Shown piece after piece: positions 1-5,382 of a stretch of DNA of 6,095 nt (its first letter is position 1; every line of letters begins with the position of its first letter). The DNA comes from JBILVQ01 sp044370375. GTDB taxonomy: Bacteria; Bacteroidota; Bacteroidia; UBA4408. The notes under the pieces are model-generated. The model saw nothing but the letters and a program-made list of their open reading frames with translations. It did no database searches and was not told the DNA's origin. Location: the NCBI GenBank assembly GCA_044370375.1, contig JBILVQ010000187.1, positions 1 through 6,095 on the forward strand, given 5' to 3'. Position numbers and translations under genes: made by a program.

Positions 1-1131
1 AATAAAGGTAATGATGGTTTTCGTCATGATGTAATTTGTTCCCTCTTCGGTCTGATAATCAATACTTTTCACATAAATCCGTTTTGATTCATCCAAAGCT
101 TTTTGGCGTGCTTCTACTTCAGCCTTGCGTTTTGCATCAGCTGCTGCTTTGGCATCGGCCCTGGCAGCAGCCTCCTCATCGGCTTTGCGTTTTGCCTCGT
201 CCTTTTTTCGCTGTAGTTCTTCTGCCTCGGCCAATTCTTTATTCTTCGCCTCCTCAAGGGCTCTTTTTCTGGCCTCCTCTTCAGACTCCTTTCTTTCCTG
301 GATTCTTTTTTTGGTTTCCTCTTCTAATTTCCTTTTCGCCTCTGCATCGGCATCGGCTTTTTCTTTTTGCTTCCGCTTCAACTCATCCTCGGTAGCTTTT
401 TTGGCATCGTTTTCCGCTTTTTTCTTGGCGGCTTCTTCTTCTTCTAACTTTCTTTTTTTCTCATCCTCGGCAGCTTTTTTTGCATCCGCAAGCGCTTTTT
501 GTTTGTTTTTGGCGTCCTCCTCGGCTTTCTTTTTGGCCTCTTCGGCAGCTTTCGCCACCTCATTTTCTGCTTTTTTGGCCTGTTCCAACTCCTCTTTCTG
601 TTTCTTTTTTACGGCCTCTTCCAACTCCTCAATTTTAGACCGAAGGAAGGGATCTGCTGTCCATTCAAAATCCTTAAGGGTTTCGTTGTAGTAAATTTGT
701 CCGATGGGTTTATCCAAAACAGAATAATCCACCCCTTTCAATTCCTGAAAAAGTTCGATAGTGGCTGTAAATTTAAAGGAGGATTTAACCGCATCACCCT
801 GAACTACATTCATGGTTGAAACGGAGATGATTTTACAAACGTAGCCGTTTTTACAAACCTTGATCAGGTATTCTTTGTTGGGTTCGCAGTTAAAATTAAA
901 ACGGCCTGAACCATTGCTGGCCATGTTCTGAATTTTGGCTCCGGTTTTGGCATTGGTAATTTGAACACTGGCACCATCGAGGGTCCGTTTGTTGTCAATG
1001 TCCTTAACCAAACCATTGATCACAAACAACCACTCGCCCTGGGCAAATGCCACATGAGCAGGCAAAAGCATGCATATTACCAACGTAATAGGAATGAAGA
1101 AAAGCCTAGAAAATACCCCAGTTTGCCTCAT
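1..1131 (-). CDS. Exported protein with carboxypeptidase-regulatory-like N-terminal domain and long Lys/Glu/Ala helix (partial, C-terminus beyond left edge)
   Basis: Reading from the ATG at 1131-1129, the frame stays open for 377 codons to the window edge, so the C-terminus is missing. An in-frame TGA lies a short way upstream of the ATG, which limits the start choice. Residues 1-31 form a signal peptide: basic start (MRQTGVFSR), hydrophobic core, and likely cleavage near VAFA-Q. No lipobox is seen. Residues about 34-125 look like a beta-sandwich carboxypeptidase-regulatory-like or CNA-B-like domain, with the pattern GLVKDIDNKRTLDGASVQI followed by SGRFNF and a Cys-containing GYVCKIISV strand (Cys 82, 93, 99). 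A linker with Asp/Tyr motifs (GVDYSVLDKPIGQIYY) leads into residues about 164-352, an almost pure Lys/Glu/Ala/Asp/Arg stretch without Pro or Gly, predicted as one long helix or coiled coil. After residue 352 the sequence turns beta-like again (IYVKSIDYQ). The gene diverges from porQ. The family is not recognised; a periplasmic or envelope structural role is inference. The coding call is strong, the function unknown. Confidence 0.88.
   Translation of the reverse strand, partial: MRQTGVFSRLFFIPITLVICMLLPAHVAFAQGEWLFVINGLVKDIDNKRTLDGASVQITNAKTGAKIQNMASNGSGRFNFNCEPNKEYLIKVCKNGYVCKIISVSTMNVVQGDAVKSSFKFTATIELFQELKGVDYSVLDKPIGQIYYNETLKDFEWTADPFLRSKIEELEEAVKKKQKEELEQAKKAENEVAKAAEEAKKKAEEDAKNKQKALADAKKAAEDEKKRKLEEEEAAKKKAENDAKKATEDELKRKQKEKADADAEAKRKLEEETKKRIQERKESEEEARKRALEEAKNKELAEAEELQRKKDEAKRKADEEAAARADAKAAADAKRKAEVEARQKALDESKRIYVKSIDYQTEEGTNYIMTKTIITFI
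382..486 (-). repeat. Internal direct repeat in the helix-coding region (two 27-bp copies, 78 bp apart)
   Basis: Copies at 382-408 and 460-486 match at 25 of 27 bases. The offset is exactly 26 codons, so the protein repeats as DAKKAAEDEKKRK (from residue 216) and DAKKATEDELKRK (from residue 242). A looser relative of the same Lys/Glu/Ala unit is visible further right, around 516-545. The pattern suggests that the helix grew by in-frame duplication. Low-complexity codon bias alone could produce part of the similarity. Confidence 0.55.
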
Positions 1132-1142
1132 ACAATAACCCC

Positions 1143-1150
1143 CAAAAGTA
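1143..1150 (-). promoter_or_regulatory. Possible Bacteroidota -7 box for the divergent minus-strand gene
   Basis: On the minus strand the sequence reads TACTTTTG, a full match to the Bacteroidota -7 consensus TAnnTTTG. It lies 11 bases before the ATG at 1131, which would give a very short leader. TTG triplets upstream sit 15 or 22 bases away, off the usual spacing for a -33 element. Low-certainty call based on one short motif. Confidence 0.3.
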
Positions 1151-1163
1151 CTAAAAATAGTAC
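1148..1163. repeat. Perfect small hairpin (6-bp stem, 4-nt loop) next to the minus-strand start
   Basis: GTACTA-AAAA-TAGTAC is a perfect inverted repeat. It overlaps the possible -7 box of the minus-strand gene and lies 17 bases upstream of its ATG. It could be an operator or a small mRNA leader hairpin. It is short and AT-rich, and chance is possible. Confidence 0.35.
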
Positions 1164-1176
1164 ATCAAGCAGCAAG

Positions 1177-1217
1177 AATTGGCTTGTTGTATTTAAATTA
1201 ATGAAAATTAGCCAATT
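1177..1217. repeat. 8-bp perfect inverted repeat in the divergent intergenic region
   Basis: Arms AATTGGCT (1177-1184) and AGCCAATT (1210-1217) are perfectly inverted, with a 25-nt AT-rich spacer. The arm centres are 33 bp apart, about three helical turns, so both half-sites would face the same side of the DNA. The element lies in the middle of the 153-bp gap between the two divergent genes, a natural place for an operator acting on both. No cognate regulator is present in the window. Confidence 0.4.
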
Positions 1218-1269
1218 ATTTATTTTTATACAATTTAAAAGACTGTCTTTCGTTGAGCTAAAATTCGTT

Positions 1270-1277
1270 TATTTTGC
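1270..1277 (+). promoter_or_regulatory. Weak -7-like box upstream of porQ
   Basis: TATTTTGC resembles the Bacteroidota -7 consensus TAnnTTTG but is one base short. It ends 7 bases before the preferred porQ ATG, and no TTTG/TTG element lies at the right upstream distance (the nearest TTG, 1253-1255, is 14 bases away). If used, the message would be almost leaderless. Weak candidate, given only because nothing better is visible in 1132-1284. Confidence 0.2.
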
Positions 1278-1284
1278 GCTGAAT

Positions 1285-2397
1285 ATGAAAGGACCCAATA
1301 CCAGTTTTCGCTTTAGGCTTCCGGGAACAATTTTTTTTATTCCTTACCGGACCATACGGGGTGTCGTTATGCTTGCCCTCTTTTTTAGTTTGGGCCAAGT
1401 ACAGGGTCAAAACGGAGGAAGATATACGTACGAATTTCTTGAACTTCCCCTATCGGCAAGGCAAGCGGGACTGGGCGGGGTAATGGTTCCGACCAGAGAC
1501 TATGATGTGGCCAATGGAATTTTTAATCCATCCACTTTAAACAAAGAGCATCACAAGCAATTAAGCCTTAACTATTGTGATTTTGCCAGTGATATTAATT
1601 ATGGCATGATAGGAACAGGGTATCATTTTGGAAAAATTGGGACCCTTGGCTTGGGGCTTCAATACATTAATTATGGAAAATTTACCCAAGCCAATGCCAC
1701 TTCAGAAAAACTAGGCACTTTTTCGGCGGGGGAATATGCGCTGATTGGAGGCTGGGGAATGCCCATCGACTCTCAATTATCGGTTGGTTTGGGCAGTAAA
1801 ATCATTTATTCTGCCCTATACGACCGGCAATCTTTCGGGATGGCCTTTGACCTGAGTGGTTCTTATCAGTTGAAAGAACATTATTTCTCGGCGGGATTTC
1901 TGGCTCGGAATATTGGCTTTCAAATCAAACCCTATTCATCGGGCAACCGTGAACCCCTTCCGCTGAAAGTACAGGCCGGTGTAAGCAAAGGATTTGCCCA
2001 TTTGCCTCTGCGCTTAAGTTTGATTTTAACCAACCTTCAGCAGGGCGACTTAAGTTTTACCGACCCCAATGACCAGAACAATGTGGACCCGCTAACAGGA
2101 GAAATCAGCGATGAAGGGCCGGGGATAGGAAAAAAAATAATGTTGCACACTGCTTTTCATGCAGAATTTACCATTACCAAGTACATCAATTTGCGCTTTG
2201 GCTATAATTTCAAAAGGAGAGATGAATTAAAAATTAGTACCAGGCCGGGTATGGCAGGATTGTCGTTGGGTGGCGGGTTAAAGATTTCGAAATTCATCAT
2301 TAATTACGGAAGGATGTTTTATCATTTATCCGGTTCGGGCAATTACTTTTCGGTGGCCATGAATCTGGATGAATTTAAAAAGAAAGCAAAACCATAG
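1285..2397 (+). CDS. porQ: Type IX secretion system outer-membrane protein PorQ
   Basis: PorQ is an outer-membrane beta-barrel. In known T9SS it joins PorU, PorV and PorZ in the attachment complex that removes cargo sorting domains and anchors cargo on the surface. The 370-residue product has a signal peptide with hydrophobic core GVVMLALFFSLG and probable cleavage at VQG-Q near residue 41. The family's N-terminal block follows (YTYEFLELPLSARQAGLGG, residues about 47-65), then an NPSTLN motif (81-86), the SLNYCDFASDINYG strand, and alternating amphipathic strands to the end. The tail NYGRMFYHLSGSGNYFSVAMNL fits the PorQ C-terminus. The ATG at 1285 is preferred: the frame is open further upstream, but that part overlaps the divergent gene and gives no sensible leader, while the ATG at 1369 would lack a basic n-region. 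The resulting n-region is unusually long (about 27 residues). cmk starts 5 bp downstream, an arrangement known from other Bacteroidota. Confidence 0.9.
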   Translation: MKGPNTSFRFRLPGTIFFIPYRTIRGVVMLALFFSLGQVQGQNGGRYTYEFLELPLSARQAGLGGVMVPTRDYDVANGIFNPSTLNKEHHKQLSLNYCDFASDINYGMIGTGYHFGKIGTLGLGLQYINYGKFTQANATSEKLGTFSAGEYALIGGWGMPIDSQLSVGLGSKIIYSALYDRQSFGMAFDLSGSYQLKEHYFSAGFLARNIGFQIKPYSSGNREPLPLKVQAGVSKGFAHLPLRLSLILTNLQQGDLSFTDPNDQNNVDPLTGEISDEGPGIGKKIMLHTAFHAEFTITKYINLRFGYNFKRRDELKISTRPGMAGLSLGGGLKISKFIINYGRMFYHLSGSGNYFSVAMNLDEFKKKAKP

Positions 2398-2402
2398 CAA
2401 CA

Positions 2403-3098
2403 ATGGAAAGATTTAACATTGCTATTGATGGCTACTCTTCTTGTGGAAAAAGCACCCTGGCAAAAGCGCTGGCGAATAAGCTAGGATTCAGGTATATTGA
2501 CACAGGGGCCATGTACAGGGCGGCCACCCTTTATTATATGCGTAAAGGCCTGGTGCATAAAGGAAAAAAAATTGATAAGGAAACCTTATTGGCTCATTTG
2601 GATGAAATCATTGTTTCGTTTACCTATAATCCGGAAAAAAAAGTTTCTGAAACTTTATTGAACGGAGAAAATGTAGAGAAAGAAATAAGGATGATGGAGG
2701 TATCTGAAAATGTTAGTCATGTAAGTGTCTTTAAAGAAATAAGGGAAAAGATGGTTGCCTTGCAGCAATTGATGGGTAAAGAAAAAGGGGTGGTAATGGA
2801 GGGACGCGATATTGGGACTGTTGTTTTTCCGGATGCTGAGTTAAAAATATTTATGACGGCCGATGTATCCGTAAGGGTTCAAAGGCGTTTGGATGAATTG
2901 CATTCTAAGGGAGAGCATGTTACTGAAGAAGAAGTAAAGGCCAATTTACTGATGCGCGACCATGAAGACACCCATCGGAAAGAAAACCCCTTGCGACAAG
3001 CCAAAGATGCTCTTGTCCTAGACAATAGTGAGTTAAGTCCGCAACAGCAATTGGACTATGTATTGCGCTTGATTGGCGACAAGTTTGTTGTTGCCTAA
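2403..3098 (+). CDS. cmk: Cytidylate kinase ((d)CMP kinase)
   Basis: Cytoplasmic enzyme that phosphorylates CMP and dCMP with ATP to give CDP and dCDP in pyrimidine nucleotide recycling. At 231 residues it has the normal length. The P-loop GYSSCGKST is at residues 10-18; the SSCGKS form is typical of Bacteroidota CMP kinases. The CMP-binding block DTGAMYR is at 33-39, matching DSGAIYR of the E. coli enzyme. GRDIGT at 134-139 supplies the conserved Arg-Asp pair. The lid and substrate motif RDHEDTHR at 185-192 keeps R185, D189 and R192, equivalent to the R181/D185/R188 set in E. coli Cmk. ALVLDNSELS at 203-212 is the usual C-terminal signature. No key residue is missing. It starts 5 bp after porQ and is probably cotranscribed; the two functions are unrelated, but the pairing recurs in the phylum. 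Confidence 0.97.
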   Translation: MERFNIAIDGYSSCGKSTLAKALANKLGFRYIDTGAMYRAATLYYMRKGLVHKGKKIDKETLLAHLDEIIVSFTYNPEKKVSETLLNGENVEKEIRMMEVSENVSHVSVFKEIREKMVALQQLMGKEKGVVMEGRDIGTVVFPDAELKIFMTADVSVRVQRRLDELHSKGEHVTEEEVKANLLMRDHEDTHRKENPLRQAKDALVLDNSELSPQQQLDYVLRLIGDKFVVA

Positions 3099-3196
3099 TA
3101 CCCGGCAGGAAATAAGCTTCTTGTTCTTTGGCCTTTTCGGATGCCGGACGATGGATTCATTTCTTTTTCATTGAGACGGAGCAATGCTTTGTTGGC

Positions 3197-3229
3197 AAAA
3201 AATGGGAAGGTTCATTAAAACGGATGAAC
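3197..3229 (-). terminator. Weak candidate terminator for the minus-strand operon
   Basis: GTTCAT (3210-3215) and ATGAAC (3224-3229) form a perfect 6-bp stem with an 8-nt loop that spans the stop codon of the 586-residue gene. Read on the minus strand, a run of six T follows at 3202-3197, after a 7-nt gap. The stem is AT-rich and the gap is long, so this is not a convincing intrinsic terminator. A separate 6-bp pair CCGGCA/TGCCGG (3102-3107 and 3142-3147) is too widely spaced to act as one for cmk. Confidence 0.25.
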
Positions 3230-4975
3230 GATCCATTTAAAATACAAGGAAGGCGAACCGATTTCGGACCATTTCAACCAATAGGTGCCCGGAGGCTGAT
3301 TCTTTAAAGTTATTCTAAGCGCTTGCTGGGCAATGTTTACTTGCTCCTCCAGCACTACTTGCCCTTGCAGATTATAAATTTTATATTCTCCCTGAACCGC
3401 ATGTTTGAATTGAAGGAAAAAATCGCCATTGTTTGGATTGGGGAAAAGCAAGGGGGAATGCGTTTGCGTATTGTTTGTTTGGGTGCCATGGGTGATTATT
3501 TGGTTAAAATCATATCTGGCCAAAAAACAATTGCTTTGCTGATTGGCTGTTAAAAAATTTGTTTGCCAGCTCAGATCAAAATCAACGGTATCGTTATAAG
3601 CGCCCATGATCCAAACCAAGCCGGTGGAATCACTGCCTACTATGCTATTATTCTCTTCTCCTGCCCCTCCAATAGCCATTGCCTTTGCGAAGTTCCCATT
3701 GAGATCCAACGATAAAACCAACACATCATTGTTCCCTTGTCCGTAAACATCATCAATAGCAGGTCCGGGATCGGCATCCAAAATGCTTTCATTAAATTTT
3801 GCACTCAACCATAATTCCTGCTGCGGATTTGTGCAGATGCTTTCGAATATTTCGTTTCCATTCAAGGTACCAATTTGTTTTGCCCAAACAAAGGCGGCAT
3901 TGGGCGCGTAGCGCGCAACAAAACCATCCAGATTACCTGTGCTGACCAAATTAAATATTTGTGCATTGGCTAAGTTGAAATCAACAGTATCAGAAAAATC
4001 GCCACACAGATACAAATTATCCATGTTATCAGTGGTTATTCCATTCAGGTGACTGTCACCGGTTGTTGAAAATAATTTTCTTGCCCAAATAAAATTTCCC
4101 AATCCGTCATATTTTGCAATAAAATACCTGACCGGAATTTCAGCACTAAGTGTGTAACCTGCGCTTGGTGATGGGTTAAAATCAACATCTCCGGTAAAGG
4201 TTCCGCCGGTATAAATATTTCCTGCCAAGGACACATCAACATAAAAAAAGTTTTCGATGCTTGTTGCGTTACCTATCTTTTTAACCCAAAGAAAAACACC
4301 ATTGGCATCATAACTTGCCATGAAGGCATCACCAAATCCTGCAATGCTTGGTGCTAAAAAAAGCTGTGCTGTATCGGGATTAAAATCCAATGAGTCTTCT
4401 AAAACACCTGTAATAACAATACTTCCATTGGTGGTAAGATCAATATTGTGCACCAAATCGTTGAAGCGACTGCCAAGAGCAAAAGACCATAAATGATTTC
4501 CATTGGCAGAAAATTTCATAACAAAAACATCCGGCAAATTGGTCCAAACCTGGTTATTATACGGAATTAGGCGAACAGCCGTATCGGGGTCGGCATCAAA
4601 AGAAAAGCCGTGAATACCGGAAAGCAAAACATCGCCATTCGCATCAACGGCAAGACTTCTTACTTCTTCATCACCGCTGCCACTGCCCATGGCAAAGGCC
4701 CAAACTAAATTTCCGTTGGCATTGTATTTTATTAAGAAGGCATCTTTCAGATTGCCTGTTGATTGAAGATAATATGAATTGAGCAAGTCAGGATCAGCAT
4801 CAAAACTTCCGGTAAAAAAGCCACCCAGCAATAGATTGCCTTGTTGGTCGTGATCTGAACAAAGAATTTTTACATTGCCTGAACTTTGTAAACCATTGGC
4901 GAACTCAAGCGTTTGAGCCTTGAGGTTCAAAGCATGAAAAAGCAATACAAACAGCAGGCTCAATAATTTATGCAT
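3215..4975 (-). CDS. Secreted seven-repeat beta-propeller (SBBP-like) protein with T9SS type A sorting domain
   Basis: 586 residues starting at the ATG 4975-4973. An in-frame ATG at 5020 exists, but it overlaps the upstream gene and puts 15 polar residues before the leader. Residues 1-21 are a signal peptide (MHKLLSLLFVLLFHALNLKA-Q). Residues about 22-497 hold seven repeats of 65-70 residues. Each has an Asp-rich turn (DADPD 59, DADPD 127, DFNPD 197, DFNPS 265, DFNLA 332, DADPG 400, DFDLS 465), and most have a strand like KYNANGNLVWAFAMG with Trp at 92, 163, 230, 297 and 364. This fits the SBBP-type repeats of Bacteroidota and a seven-bladed propeller. Residues about 507-586 form the sorting domain: LFPNPNNGDFFLQF, then EYKIYNLQGQVV and PPGTYWLKW. 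T9SS export to the cell surface or medium is therefore expected. The ligand or substrate is unknown, and no catalytic motif is seen. It is last in the minus-strand run, 11 bp after the 131-residue gene. Confidence 0.92.
   Translation of the reverse strand: MHKLLSLLFVLLFHALNLKAQTLEFANGLQSSGNVKILCSDHDQQGNLLLGGFFTGSFDADPDLLNSYYLQSTGNLKDAFLIKYNANGNLVWAFAMGSGSGDEEVRSLAVDANGDVLLSGIHGFSFDADPDTAVRLIPYNNQVWTNLPDVFVMKFSANGNHLWSFALGSRFNDLVHNIDLTTNGSIVITGVLEDSLDFNPDTAQLFLAPSIAGFGDAFMASYDANGVFLWVKKIGNATSIENFFYVDVSLAGNIYTGGTFTGDVDFNPSPSAGYTLSAEIPVRYFIAKYDGLGNFIWARKLFSTTGDSHLNGITTDNMDNLYLCGDFSDTVDFNLANAQIFNLVSTGNLDGFVARYAPNAAFVWAKQIGTLNGNEIFESICTNPQQELWLSAKFNESILDADPGPAIDDVYGQGNNDVLVLSLDLNGNFAKAMAIGGAGEENNSIVGSDSTGLVWIMGAYNDTVDFDLSWQTNFLTANQQSNCFLARYDFNQIITHGTQTNNTQTHSPLLFPNPNNGDFFLQFKHAVQGEYKIYNLQGQVVLEEQVNIAQQALRITLKNQPPGTYWLKWSEIGSPSLYFKWIVHPF
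3485..4912 (-). repeat. Seven tandem ~68-residue protein repeats (predicted propeller blades)
   Basis: The Asp-rich turn motif recurs at residues 59, 127, 197, 265, 332, 400 and 465 of the encoded protein, with intervals of 68, 70, 68, 67, 68 and 65. The Trp-containing strand recurs at 92, 163, 230, 297 and 364. The sixth unit has lost the Trp (GNFAKAMAIG), and the seventh ends early at RYDFNQIITHG. The short N-terminal strand after the signal peptide (LEFANGLQSSG) could complete the last blade, as in ring-closed propellers. DNA identity between units is low, so the duplication is old and the repeats are unlikely to recombine. Confidence 0.85.
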
Positions 4976-4986
4976 TAGAGAAGATT

Positions 4987-5382
4987 TTATTGAGCCGCCG
5001 GATAATGCAAATCGTGCCATTGAAGATTTCTAATTTTTTTATGGTAATACATAGAATCTCCGATCAACATAACATAGGGTTGTACCTTTAAATTCTTTTG
5101 GGTTTTACGTGCTTCTGCTAATTGGTGACAAGTATTTTGAAAGGTGCTATCATAGTAGGCTTTCAAATTATCTCTTTCCTTTTTAGCAAGAAAACGATAT
5201 AGGTCTTCCCAAACCATGCCCTCTGAGCCGTCTTTAAGGGTAACTTTACGTGGATGCAACAATTGGTCGGCCATTGATAATTGAATATCAGCAGGCATTA
5301 CAGGCCCATTATCTTGAGCGCTTAACGAATTTAAACCTGCAAAAAGGAATACCAATGCAAAGACAAATTTTAGTGTTTTCAT
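4987..5382 (-). CDS. Small exported protein of unknown function
   Basis: 131 residues. Residues 1-23 are a clear signal peptide (MKTLKFVFALVFLFAGLNSLSAQ), cleaved near SA-Q or AQ-D. The mature part is about 108 residues, polar and probably mixed helix and strand: PADIQLSMADQLLHPRKVTLKDGSEG (residues 30-55, split by a Pro) looks like an extended region, VWEDLYRFLAKKERDNLKAYY (57-77) like an amphipathic helix, and PYVMLIGDSMYYHKKI (102-117) like two short strands. It has one Cys (85) and no sorting domain, lipobox or known motif, so it should stay in the periplasm unless carried out by a partner. Its ATG overlaps the TGA of the upstream cargo gene as ATGA, and the next gene begins 11 bp after its stop, so it is very likely cotranscribed and translationally coupled. 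I do not recognise the family. Coding status is well supported by the leader, length and tight packing. Confidence 0.85.
   Translation of the reverse strand: MKTLKFVFALVFLFAGLNSLSAQDNGPVMPADIQLSMADQLLHPRKVTLKDGSEGMVWEDLYRFLAKKERDNLKAYYDSTFQNTCHQLAEARKTQKNLKVQPYVMLIGDSMYYHKKIRNLQWHDLHYPAAQ

Noticed and set aside
36..819. Overlapping plus-strand open frames rich in Phe, Ser, Leu and Ala
   Set aside because: They are the complement of the Lys/Glu/Ala-rich helix gene on the minus strand: AAA, GAA and GCC codons read backwards give TTT, TTC and GGC, which rarely make stops. They have no sensible protein features.
961..1284. In-frame 5' extension of porQ by 108 codons
   Set aside because: The extension runs antisense through the start of the divergent gene and across the AT-rich intergenic region, and gives no signal peptide or recognisable sequence. 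The PorQ leader begins after 1285.
3323..3553. Plus-strand 76-codon open frame
   Set aside because: It lies fully inside the sorting-domain and last-blade region of the minus-strand cargo gene, whose protein signatures are clear.
4045..4242. Minus-strand 65-codon open frame in another phase
   Set aside because: It is an out-of-frame shadow inside the repeat region of the 586-residue gene.
3485..4912. Possible DNA tandem repeat or CRISPR-like array
   Set aside because: The periodicity is at protein level (about 68 residues). Only short AAATCAAC-like words recur in the DNA, with no identical repeats or spacer pattern.
4976..5020. Upstream start for the seven-repeat protein
   Set aside because: It would overlap the 131-residue gene and put 15 residues (MARFALSGGSIKSSL) before a leader that is complete from the ATG at 4975.
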